A stretch of DNA of 64,000 bases from Denitromonas sp. (lineage in GTDB: Bacteria > Pseudomonadota > Gammaproteobacteria > Burkholderiales > Rhodocyclaceae): NCBI RefSeq assembly GCF_034676725.1, contig NZ_JAUCBR010000004.1:1007501-1071500 (forward strand). The letters run 5' to 3'. Positions 1 through 8,164 of this stretch are shown here, in pieces; position 1 is the first letter of the stretch; each line of letters starts with the position of its first letter. The notes below the pieces were generated by a model. That model was not told the DNA's origin, made no database searches, and was given only the letters and a program-made list of their open reading frames with translations. The translations under genes and the position numbers were made by a program.

Positions 1-973
1 CGTCACCGAAGGTGCTGGAGCGGAACCACTTGGCGCCGTCCTGCACATAGATGTGGCCGCGCTTTTCCAGCTCGGCCACGGCGCGCTCGACCAGGCCGGT
101 ATCGAACAGGCTCTTCTCGGAGAACCACTTGTCGAAGCACACGCCGAAGCCTTCGAGGTCTTCGCGGCAGTCACCGAGCTGCTCGGTCAGCGCGAAATCG
201 TGGATCCAGGCGTAGTCTTCGCCGAGCAGGCGCTTGGCGTTGGCGATCAGGCCGTCGAGGTGGTCTTCCTTGTCGGCCTCGACCGAGCACACCCCGGCGA
301 GCACCTGTTCGGCGGTGACCTTGGCGAAGCGGTCGGCGTGGGCGTCGCGGATCTCGCGCCCCATGTCGACCACATAGCTGCCCTGATAGGCGTTGGGCGG
401 GAACGGCACGTTGATGTCGAAACCGGCCAGGTAGCGCAGCCAGGTCGACAGCGCGAGAATGTCCATCTGGCGGCCGGCGTCATTGACGTAGTACTCGCGC
501 GAGACGGTGTGTCCGGCGAAGGCCAGCACCGAGGCCAGCGAGGCACCGTAGGCCGCACCGCGTCCGTGGCCGACATGCAGCGGGCCGGTCGGGTTGGCCG
601 AGACGAACTCGACCTGCACCTTGGTGCCGGTCGCCGCGCCGCGGCCGAAGTTCGCCCCCTGGCTGAGTACCGTGTTGACCACCGAGGTCTTGGCGTCGGC
701 GGCCAGCGTGAAATTGATGAAGCCGGCACCGGCCACCTCGACCCGGGCCACCTGCTTCGAGGCCGGCAACTCGGCCATCAGCAAGGCCGCCAGATCGCGC
801 GGGCTGCGACGCATGGGCTTGGCCAGCTGCAGCGCGAGGTTGGAGGAGAAGTCGCCATGGCTGGCCTGCTTCGGACGCTCCAGCACGATGGGCGCCTCGG
901 CATGGTCCGGCGCGACGCTCTTCAGGGCGTGGCGCAGCAAGTCGGCAATCAGGAGTTTCGGGTCGGCGCTCAT
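1..973 (-). CDS. argS: arginyl-tRNA synthetase, N-terminal part (runs off window)
   Basis: Charges tRNA-Arg with arginine in the cytoplasm (class I synthetase). The reading frame is open from the ATG at 973 to the window edge, so the C-terminal anticodon-binding part is missing. Visible features are the Arg-RS N-terminal additional domain and, near residue 130, ANPTGPLHVGHGRGA, which carries the class I HIGH-type motif (HVGH). It is followed by the ArgS catalytic-core signatures YYVNDAGRQMDILA and WIHDFALTEQ. A perfect TATAAT lies on the minus strand at 1007-1002, about 30 bases upstream of the ATG, so argS probably has its own promoter although the M15 gene ends only 174 bases upstream in the same direction. 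Family assignment is very secure. Confidence 0.96.
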   Translation of the reverse strand, partial: MSADPKLLIADLLRHALKSVAPDHAEAPIVLERPKQASHGDFSSNLALQLAKPMRRSPRDLAALLMAELPASKQVARVEVAGAGFINFTLAADAKTSVVNTVLSQGANFGRGAATGTKVQVEFVSANPTGPLHVGHGRGAAYGASLASVLAFAGHTVSREYYVNDAGRQMDILALSTWLRYLAGFDINVPFPPNAYQGSYVVDMGREIRDAHADRFAKVTAEQVLAGVCSVEADKEDHLDGLIANAKRLLGEDYAWIHDFALTEQLGDCREDLEGFGVCFDKWFSEKSLFDTGLVERAVAELEKRGHIYVQDGAKWFRSSTFGD

Positions 974-1001
974 GGGCACGAATCAGGCTGGAAAACCGCG
1001 C

Positions 1002-1007
1002 ATTATA
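1002..1007 (-). promoter_or_regulatory. -10 hexamer of a likely argS promoter
   Basis: Reads TATAAT on the minus strand, 28 bases upstream of the argS ATG. No convincing -35 box at 16-18 bases, so the promoter call rests on the perfect -10 and its placement in the only AT-rich patch of the gap. Confidence 0.4.
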
Positions 1008-1147
1008 CAAGAAGCCTCGTCATCTTCCGGCGCGGCGACGGCCGGGTTCAGCGCCCGGGCGCATTTCGGACGGCTCCGGGCCGCGGCCCGATCGATGCGC
1101 CATGCGCCGCCACGGCGCGGGCAACGACGGGCCTCACGGCAAGACGC

Positions 1148-1717
1148 TCAGGCCACGCTTGCGCGCAGGCCCGGCACATAGATCATCCGCCCCGAGCCCG
1201 GGTCGCGGATGTAGCTCAGCTCCACCCGCCGGTTTGCCCCCACCCCGGGCGGCTTGAGCGAGATGTGCACCCAGCCCGAGTTCGGCCCCTTGCGCGGGTC
1301 GTAGCACTCGCAGATGACCTGGTCGAAATCGCTCAGGTGCTTGACCACCCAGCGCGCCAGCGCCAGCGTCGCCACACCGGGGATCTCGATGTCGCAGGCC
1401 CCGCCCAGGGTGTGCTGGCTGGTGCTGATCCAGCTCGCCGGCCGGTCCTTGAGCACCCGCTCCAGCGCCTGCGAGCGGAACACGCTGTTGGGGGTGAAGG
1501 CGCCGAAGGCGTCGCGCACCGGCTGCAACACCTCGCGCGCCAGATGCACCGCGGCCTGCAGCTGGGCGTCGGTTTCAAAACTGTTGTCGATGCCGCGGCG
1601 CTCGGCCAGTTCGGAGCGGGTCAGTTCATAGGCCAGAAAATTGGCCGACACCGCGTCCCGCGGGGCGAGCATGTCGCGGCGGAAGTCGGCGACGGGGGTC
1701 TGGGTGTGGTCGGTCAT
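1148..1717 (-). CDS. M15-family (M15A-like) zinc peptidase, third gene of caspase/CHAT operon
   Basis: A 189-residue protein resembling peptidase M15 / D-Ala-D-Ala carboxypeptidase-type enzymes that cleave peptidoglycan peptides. Zinc ligands are visible as SQHTLGGACD (H102, D109) and GWVHIS (H151), with a candidate catalytic Glu at E137 in ICECYD; this is the usual SxHxxGxAxD...E...WxH layout. The chosen ATG at 1717 is preceded by GGAGG at a good distance; longer in-frame extensions run into the upstream gene and look non-coding. There is no signal peptide or membrane segment, so it would stay cytosolic unless released, as with phage endolysins. It starts 17 bases after the stop of the 1812-residue CHAT protein, so it is very probably co-transcribed. 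Role in the operon is unknown; a cell-wall-damaging effector is one inference. Confidence 0.82.
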   Translation of the reverse strand: MTDHTQTPVADFRRDMLAPRDAVSANFLAYELTRSELAERRGIDNSFETDAQLQAAVHLAREVLQPVRDAFGAFTPNSVFRSQALERVLKDRPASWISTSQHTLGGACDIEIPGVATLALARWVVKHLSDFDQVICECYDPRKGPNSGWVHISLKPPGVGANRRVELSYIRDPGSGRMIYVPGLRASVA

Positions 1718-1733
1718 GTCGTGGCCCTCCGCC

Positions 1734-4700
1734 TCACAGCCCGGCGCGGATCGCGGTGACCGCATCGCGCACTGGCTTGCGGGCGCCCTCGCACAGCGCC
1801 ACCAGGAAGTCGAGATGCTCATGCAGCGTCGCCCGCTGCCGTGGGCTGGCGCCGCGCGCCAGCGCCCGCCGGTAGAGCGCGGTGATGTCCTCTGCGCCAC
1901 GGCGGGCGGCGCGGGTGCGCGGATCGCTGGCAATCAGACACACCAGCGCGCAGTCAGCCTCACTGGCGGCGTCCCAGAAGTTGGGGTTGGCGGCGTTCTT
2001 GGCCCGCGCCACCTCGATCATCGCCTCGCATTCTTCGAGCAGGATCGCCGCACTGGTGCCGGCGGTGCCGCCCAGCGTCATGGCCAGCACCTCGGCCAGC
2101 GCCCAGTTGGTGAAGCCGTAGATCGAGCGCCCCTTGCCGGCCGCTTCCATGGCCAGCCGGTAGTAGTTGCCCATGTTGATCAGCGCCTCGAGGCGCGGCC
2201 CCTCGGCGGCATGGAGCCAGGCCAGCCGCTTGCAAGCACTGCCGAGCAGGGTGTAGCGCTCTTCGGTGGGTGCGCGGCGGCAGATCAGGTCGAGTTCGGT
2301 GATCGCCTCCTCGATCCGCGTCACCAGCTCGGCCCGACGGCCTTCGTCGGCAGTTGACGCGGCGCGCAGGGCCGTCCATGCCTGCCCGGCCAGGCGTACC
2401 TTGAAGTTGGCGCATTGCTCGACGGCGCGCACCGGGCAGTCGCCCTCGTCGTACCCCAGCGCGCGGTTCAACCAATCGACCGCCTCGGCGAAGGCGCCGG
2501 TCTCGCCCCAGGCGAAACCGATGGCCGCTGCCACATCGGCCCGCGCCAGCCAGCGCTCGGACAGGCTCTGCGGCACCCGGCCGAGAATCGCGGTGATGCC
2601 GTCGCGCAGGCCGGCCAGCTCCTCGGCGTCGCCGCCATGGCGCTGCACCTGCATCTGCACCCACTGGACGTGGTTGTCCAGCGCCACCACCAGCTCCGAT
2701 GGCGCGTAGAAGGGCCGCACCGCCCGCGGCGTGCTCGCCCCGGCCTGACCGCGCAGGCGGTAGCTCGGGTCGCCATAGCATTGGTAGGCGCCCCAGGTGT
2801 TGATGCCGGGGAAGCTGGTCCACGCTTCCTCACGCGCCGCGCGCACCGCTTCGCCGAACGACTGACCGGCGAGCAGGTGCTTGTAGAAGCTGGCCGCGAA
2901 GGCGTTGGCCGCCGCGTCATCCACCGCCCAGCCGGCGGCCACCACGGCCTTGACACCCATTTTCACGAACTGCACGGCCAGGTTGGCAGCCAGGATGTTG
3001 AAGCGCGCCGGCTCGCCGCGCGCCATCTTGCCCAGGTGGCAACAGTTGATGAACACCAGCTCGGGCACCCAGCGCATCTGCTCGACATCGCCCGGGGTAA
3101 GCACCGCGTCGCGGCCGATCACCATGCCCGACACCGTCCGGCCTCGGTCCGACGTCATCTCGTGCACGCCGTGGCCGGCCAGGTGCAGGATGCGCCAGGC
3201 GTCGCGATGCAGGCCGGCGAGGATCGAATCGGCCCGCTCGTCGATGCTCTCGCGCACCTCGAAGCCGCCGCTGCGCAGCATGGCGACCACGGTGTCGGCT
3301 TCCTGGCGGGCGCCGGGCAGGTCGGCAAAGGCCGGCCAGCCGTCGAGGTCCGGGTTGCCCACCACCAGCGCCTTGGCATGCGGCGCATGGGCGGGTTGCT
3401 GGCGGAACTGGCTGGCCTTGAGCTGGCGCACCAGCCCGGCGGCCACCGCCGGCGGGCGGTCGCCGGCGCTCCAGCGGTTTTCGAGCAGTTCCCACGGGTA
3501 GCGCGCCGAGCGGTCGTCGACCATCACCACCATGTTGGTCTGGCGCGGCGCCATCTCCTTGAGACTGTTGGGCAGCAGCATCTCAAACAGAGTCTTGGCG
3601 ATCTCGCTGTTGGCCGCCGGCGAGGCCGAGGCCTGGGCAATGAAGGCGTCGGCCAGTTCGAGCTGGCCGGCCATGAGGGTTTCCTCGGCCCGCGCGCGGT
3701 CGGTGGCGAAGATGAAGCGCAGCGCCTCGCGGCCGGGCTCTTCGATGATCTCCAGCCGGTGCCACCAGTCGGGCTGCTCGTCGCAGCGCACCCGGCGGCG
3801 GCGGCCCTCGCCGGTCTGGATGTCGCGGCTCGTCCAGCGCACCTTGCCGGCCAGATCGCCGTCCTGCAGGCAGGCCTCCAGCCCCTCGGCGGCCGAGATG
3901 GCCACGTCTTCGAAGATCTCGATGAACTCCACCGCATCGATCACCACGCGGTTCTCCAGGCCCTGCTCAACCAGCGCGGTGCTCGCCGACACCGCCCCGC
4001 GCAGGATCGCATCGACCGAGGCGCTCACCGGCATGCCGCCGGCCCCGGAGCCCACCAGCAGGCAGCTGACCGCCGCCGAGCGCGGCGCCGAGGCCGGGCC
4101 GAAGCGCACATCGTCGGGCCACTGCGCCACCTGCAGGGCAAAGTCGAGCAATGCGCCGCGCACGCCGGCTTCGAGCAGCCCCGGCGACAGCTCACCCACC
4201 AGCCCGAGCCCGACCACGATGGCGCCCGAGGGCTTGTGTTCGGGCACTTCGTTGAAGAACAGCGCATGCGTGCCATTGGCGGCCGGGTACATGCCGAGAT
4301 TGAGCCGCTGTGCCAGCGCGCCGCCGAGGCGCTGGTTGACCGCCGCCTCGGCGCTGACGATGGTGTCGCCGGCGTAGTGGCCGACCAGCACCGGGTAGCG
4401 CGCATAGGCCAGGTCGCCGTGGCGGATGCTGACCGCCAGCGTGGGCGCCGCGGCCGAGGGCGTGGCCTCGGACAGCGGCCGGCCAGGGCCGAAGCCGAGC
4501 GCGCGCACGGCCGCCTCGTCGGGGAAATCATCGGTGAAGGGGGCCACCGGCATCGGGAAGCGGGTCGGCTCGACCGCCCCGGCACGGGTGCGCTGCGGCG
4601 GCGTGGCCGGCAGGCGGGTGGTGGTGCCGGTCATGAGCAGGTCGAGCAGGCCGGGGAAGGCGCGCTTCTGGGTGCACAAGGCGTCGTGGGCGGTGTCCTC

Positions 4701-7172
4701 GACATACCACACCGGCACGCCGGGCAGCCGGCCCGAGGCCCAGGTGACGGTGCCGTCGCCTTCGGCGGTGGCGTCGAACACCAGCCGGCGGTCGCCGGCG
4801 GGGTCCCAGTCGCGCGATGCCTCGACGCGGTAGTCGACCACCGTCGCCGGCTGGCAACCGGCCAGATAGATCATGTGCCGGGGCTCGGGCGCGGCGTTGA
4901 GCAGGCGCTGCCAGGTCTTGCGCGCCTCGCGCAGCGCACTGGCGTCGGCCAGCGGCCACACCGCCGACAGCTCGGCCCTGAGCGCCTTCCAGCGTGCGGC
5001 ATCGGCAAAGTCGGCGCCAGCGGGGTCGAAAGGCAGCAGTTCGAGCAGGCCGGCGTAGTCGCGCACGATCTCGGTCACGCCGGTGGTGGTCTGGGTCAGG
5101 TCGAGCAGGGCCAGCTTCTGCTGGGTGGGGTTGCAGCCGGTGAGCCAGCGTACCGCCTCGTGCGAGCCGAGGTTGGGGGTGCCGAGCATCACGAAGCGGC
5201 TGTTGGGCAGGGCCGTGATGCGCTGCCAGACGGCGCTGCCGGCACCGCCGTCGGCGATCATCGCGCGGACCACCAGCCCGCCCATCGAGTGCGCCACCAG
5301 GTGCACCGGCTGGCCGCTGGCCTCCATCTCGGGCAGCCACTGGGCCAGCGACTCGGCCAGCCGCGCCGCCGCCGCGGTGACCGACTGGCGCCAGTCATAG
5401 GGGAAGATCTCGACCCGGTGGCTGCGGGCGAGGAACTCGACCATCGGGCCGTAGAAATCGCCGATCAGGTCCACCGGCTCGACATCGGGCTGGCCCATGC
5501 GCAGGCGCGCCAGCTGACCGCGCAGCAGCCGCCAGTAGTCGAGCCACACGGTTTCGCCGCGCTGCTGCAGCACGCTGCCCATGGTGCCGGGCAGCACCAC
5601 CGCCAACGGCCGGGGTGCGCCGCCGGCGCGGCTGCGGCGCACGGCCTCGCGCCAGCGCGGCGCTTCGTGCGGGGCGGTGGCGATGGGCAGGAAGCCGCCG
5701 TCGTTGCCGTCAGGGCGGGTCAGGCCGTGGCCGAGCCACTTGACGGTTTTTTCGTTGGTGAAGTAGCGGAAGTGATTGACCTCGCCGCCGGCGTCGCGCA
5801 GGTAGCGGGCACCGCCCTCAGGACGGCGCAGGCCGCCGAGCATGGAGCCAGTGTTGACCACCAGGTCGTGATCGGCGCCGTAGAACCAGTCGGTGGCCAG
5901 CAGCTTGATCTGCTGCCACAGCGAGTCGCCTTCGATGTCGCCGGCGATCACCGACAGATCGGCGGTGACGGTGAGGTCGGGCGACTGCAGCAAGCGGGTG
6001 AGCGCGGAGCCGGGCATCATCGCCTCGACGCCGGGCAGGGTGCGCGGGTCGGTGCGCGCCTTGACCACGGCGAGCAGGAAGTCGAGCGCCTCGCCGAACA
6101 GCCCGCCGCCAGCGAGGAAGTCGAGCACCGACAGCCAGCGGTCGAGCCGGCCCGCGGCCAGCGTGGTGCCGCGCGCCGGACAGGCCACGCGCACGAAGCG
6201 GGTCACCCGCAGCTGCTTGGCGTCGAGCTCGGCGACCAGCGCCTTGAGGGCCTGGCGGTCGGCGTCGTAGGCGGCGTCGCGCGCCTTGGCGGCGGCAGCG
6301 TCAAGCGGTGACAGGCCGATCTGCTCGGCGACGGTGCGGTCGGCGGCAAACAGGGTGTCGATCAGCTTGCCGTCGAGCGGGTCGGTGTTGGCGTCGCGCA
6401 TGCCCAGGCACAACAGCTCGCCGACCAGGCCGCCGCGCGAATGGCTGACCAGGTGTACCTCGGCACCTTCGGGCAGGGCTCGCGCCAGGGCCAGCGCGTT
6501 TTCGATCGGGCTTTCGGTCAGCGTGCGGTGCTCCAGCGCATAGGCACGCTCGCCGTAGCGCTCGGCCAGGCGCATGCGCAGCGCCGTGCCCGCAGCGTTG
6601 TCTTTTTCCCACAGCGCACCAAAGCTGCCGGTGGTGCTCGATGCCGTGCCATGCAGGAACACCAGCAGCGGCGTCGGCGCCGCGGGCAGTGTGGCACCGG
6701 CGGGCTGGAGGTCGGGCGAGGCGCCATCGAGCGCCACGCGGTAGAGCCCCGGGGGGCCCTTGAGCGAACGCATTTCGAGCGCCTTGCCGAGCCCGCTGGC
6801 GGCCAGGCCCTTGAGGTCGACGCCGAACACCTCGAGCACCCGCACCCCGAGGCCGAGCCAGCCGCGTGAGGTGCCGGCCGCGGCGTGACCGGGGCGCGGA
6901 CCGAAATCGAGCTGCCAGACGGCCTCGCCGTCGCGCCCCACGCTGCGCTGGCCGCGCTCGTGCAGCAGGTCGTCGGCGCGCGACCACAGCACGAAGCCGT
7001 TTTCGAGTTCGACCCGCAACACGGCATCGGCATCGATCTCGCTCGCCGACTCGCCGCCGCGAGCCGTGCCCGGCACGATCCGCCGTGCCGAGGTCACACT
7101 CACTGAATCGGTCCGGGGCGGGCGGGCGGCGGCAGCGGCGCCGCTGAGGCGCAAACGCGTGGGGCTGGGCAT
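1734..7172 (-). CDS. 1812-aa protein: two alpha/beta-hydrolase domains, CHAT protease domain, helical C-terminus
   Basis: Multidomain protein. Residues about 165-470: first alpha/beta hydrolase, with oxyanion-type FLHGTAS, nucleophile elbow SHSRGG (S245), ADHDLVV (D434/D436) and NHFRYF (H467). Residues about 520-850: LCAT-like lipase domain, with VLPGTMGS, AHSMGG (S629), GDGTV (D806) and EDTAHD (H829). Residues about 905-1150: a segment with GHYAGDTI and VVGLGLVGELSP that I cannot assign. Residues about 1180-1475: CHAT (caspase-like) domain, with HLAGHG (H1334) and FINCCHLG (C1378, neighbour C1377). Residues about 1485-1812: TPR-like helices. All three catalytic centres look intact. No signal peptide is evident. 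It lies 24 bases after a caspase-like gene and 17 before an M15 peptidase gene. CHAT and caspase-like proteases are known in bacterial conflict systems; a defence or self-killing role here is inference. Confidence 0.85.
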   Translation of the reverse strand: MPSPTRLRLSGAAAAARPPRTDSVSVTSARRIVPGTARGGESASEIDADAVLRVELENGFVLWSRADDLLHERGQRSVGRDGEAVWQLDFGPRPGHAAAGTSRGWLGLGVRVLEVFGVDLKGLAASGLGKALEMRSLKGPPGLYRVALDGASPDLQPAGATLPAAPTPLLVFLHGTASSTTGSFGALWEKDNAAGTALRMRLAERYGERAYALEHRTLTESPIENALALARALPEGAEVHLVSHSRGGLVGELLCLGMRDANTDPLDGKLIDTLFAADRTVAEQIGLSPLDAAAAKARDAAYDADRQALKALVAELDAKQLRVTRFVRVACPARGTTLAAGRLDRWLSVLDFLAGGGLFGEALDFLLAVVKARTDPRTLPGVEAMMPGSALTRLLQSPDLTVTADLSVIAGDIEGDSLWQQIKLLATDWFYGADHDLVVNTGSMLGGLRRPEGGARYLRDAGGEVNHFRYFTNEKTVKWLGHGLTRPDGNDGGFLPIATAPHEAPRWREAVRRSRAGGAPRPLAVVLPGTMGSVLQQRGETVWLDYWRLLRGQLARLRMGQPDVEPVDLIGDFYGPMVEFLARSHRVEIFPYDWRQSVTAAAARLAESLAQWLPEMEASGQPVHLVAHSMGGLVVRAMIADGGAGSAVWQRITALPNSRFVMLGTPNLGSHEAVRWLTGCNPTQQKLALLDLTQTTTGVTEIVRDYAGLLELLPFDPAGADFADAARWKALRAELSAVWPLADASALREARKTWQRLLNAAPEPRHMIYLAGCQPATVVDYRVEASRDWDPAGDRRLVFDATAEGDGTVTWASGRLPGVPVWYVEDTAHDALCTQKRAFPGLLDLLMTGTTTRLPATPPQRTRAGAVEPTRFPMPVAPFTDDFPDEAAVRALGFGPGRPLSEATPSAAAPTLAVSIRHGDLAYARYPVLVGHYAGDTIVSAEAAVNQRLGGALAQRLNLGMYPAANGTHALFFNEVPEHKPSGAIVVGLGLVGELSPGLLEAGVRGALLDFALQVAQWPDDVRFGPASAPRSAAVSCLLVGSGAGGMPVSASVDAILRGAVSASTALVEQGLENRVVIDAVEFIEIFEDVAISAAEGLEACLQDGDLAGKVRWTSRDIQTGEGRRRRVRCDEQPDWWHRLEIIEEPGREALRFIFATDRARAEETLMAGQLELADAFIAQASASPAANSEIAKTLFEMLLPNSLKEMAPRQTNMVVMVDDRSARYPWELLENRWSAGDRPPAVAAGLVRQLKASQFRQQPAHAPHAKALVVGNPDLDGWPAFADLPGARQEADTVVAMLRSGGFEVRESIDERADSILAGLHRDAWRILHLAGHGVHEMTSDRGRTVSGMVIGRDAVLTPGDVEQMRWVPELVFINCCHLGKMARGEPARFNILAANLAVQFVKMGVKAVVAAGWAVDDAAANAFAASFYKHLLAGQSFGEAVRAAREEAWTSFPGINTWGAYQCYGDPSYRLRGQAGASTPRAVRPFYAPSELVVALDNHVQWVQMQVQRHGGDAEELAGLRDGITAILGRVPQSLSERWLARADVAAAIGFAWGETGAFAEAVDWLNRALGYDEGDCPVRAVEQCANFKVRLAGQAWTALRAASTADEGRRAELVTRIEEAITELDLICRRAPTEERYTLLGSACKRLAWLHAAEGPRLEALINMGNYYRLAMEAAGKGRSIYGFTNWALAEVLAMTLGGTAGTSAAILLEECEAMIEVARAKNAANPNFWDAASEADCALVCLIASDPRTRAARRGAEDITALYRRALARGASPRQRATLHEHLDFLVALCEGARKPVRDAVTAIRAGL

Positions 7173-7196
7173 GGGCAGGATCCTTGGCGGGCGGGG

Positions 7197-7991
7197 TCAG
7201 GAGAAGAGTTCGAAGTGGCGGGCGGTGCGCGAGCCGAAGATCTGCGGTGTCTGCGGCAGGCGGGTCGAGGGCAGGTAATGGCTGATGGCGCGGAACCACT
7301 GCTGGTAACTGGCGCCGGGCAGCAGGGTGTGGAGGGTCTTGATGGCGTAATAGGTGAACGCGCCGTTGGGGCGGCCGCGGAACTGGGTGTCCCAGCTGAA
7401 CTCGGTGTCGCGGCAGCCGGCCAGCAGCAGGTCGCCGCCGGCGCGGGTCATGCCGCCCATCAGGGCCGATGGCCGGGCGCGGGTGGCGGCCAGTGCGCCG
7501 AGACTCATCCAGCTCGCTGGCGGCAGGAAACGCGCGCGCGGCAGGCCGGGGTCGAGGTCGACCTCGTCGCCGCGGGTGACCGAGCCGGAGTGGCAGCTGT
7601 CGGAGATGAGCACCACGCGCACGCCGGCCGGGCGCTGGTCGAGCAGGCCGCGCAGGTCGTCGTCGAGCAGGATCTTGCCGTCGCCGATGTCGTGCGGACA
7701 CAGCGCTTCGTCGCGCCCGTCGGCCTCGTCGCCGGAGCGGTCGGGCACCCAGGTGCCGTGGCCGGAATAGGTGATGATCAGCGAGTCGCCCTTGGTCGAG
7801 CCGGCGATCAGGTCGCCGATTTTCTCAACCATGGCATCGCGTGTGGCGGCCGCGTCGAGCAAGGTGGTGACGGCATAGCCTTTGCCACCGAGCACGGCGG
7901 CCCAGTCCTGGGCGTCGTTGATGCAACCCGACAGATCCCCGTCGGTGCCGGGGTAGTCGTTGATTCCGATGGTCAAAGCGCGTTTGCTCAT
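7197..7991 (-). CDS. caspase-like (peptidase C14, metacaspase-type) protease
   Basis: A 264-residue protein that is almost entirely one caspase-fold domain. It begins KRALTIGINDYPG, has the catalytic His in TYSGHGTW (H78) and the catalytic Cys in SDSCHSG (C133). The acidic stretch GDEADGRDEAL resembles the loop that gives prokaryotic metacaspases their Arg/Lys preference. The ATG at 7991 was chosen over longer in-frame starts because GAGGTG precedes it and homologous sequence starts there. No prodomain, membrane helix or fused sensor is present, so regulation probably comes from a partner. First gene of the operon with the CHAT/hydrolase protein (24-base gap) and the M15 peptidase; divergent from ubiB. 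One hypothesis is that it proteolytically activates the downstream protein; nothing in the sequence proves it. Confidence 0.93.
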   Translation of the reverse strand: MSKRALTIGINDYPGTDGDLSGCINDAQDWAAVLGGKGYAVTTLLDAAATRDAMVEKIGDLIAGSTKGDSLIITYSGHGTWVPDRSGDEADGRDEALCPHDIGDGKILLDDDLRGLLDQRPAGVRVVLISDSCHSGSVTRGDEVDLDPGLPRARFLPPASWMSLGALAATRARPSALMGGMTRAGGDLLLAGCRDTEFSWDTQFRGRPNGAFTYYAIKTLHTLLPGASYQQWFRAISHYLPSTRLPQTPQIFGSRTARHFELFS

Positions 7992-8061
7992 GGTGACACC
8001 TCGTATCCCGCGCCATGGGGCCGGCAGGCGCCGGCCGCCGTCATGACGATGGCTTCTTCTG

Positions 8062-8089
8062 ATTAAAGCATGTGGTCTCCCGAGAGCAA
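8062..8089 (-). promoter_or_regulatory. possible promoter of the caspase/CHAT/M15 operon
   Basis: On the minus strand TTGCTC (8089-8084), 16 bases, then TTTAAT (8067-8062), which would start transcription near 8055 with a leader of about 64 bases. The -35 is weak; placement in the divergent gap with ubiB is the main support. Confidence 0.25.
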
Positions 8090-8164
8090 GGCGAGCTGCG
8101 GACGGTGCGCCCCTCGCGGGAGCTTTGGGGCACAATTGCGCTTTTGCTTTTGTTGGCCCCGCCC

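Noticed and set aside
2415..6311. A 1298-codon open frame on the plus strand opposite the giant CHAT gene
   Set aside because: High GC with GC-biased third positions leaves the opposite strand free of stops. The minus-strand frame shows coherent catalytic motifs, while this one reads as low-complexity His/Gly/Ala/Arg with no domain.
8072..8164. Upstream GTG extension of ubiB (31 residues)
   Set aside because: It would place the start before a -10-like CACAAT and adds sequence unlike UbiB N-termini; the GTG at 8165 gives the usual MRLLRL start.
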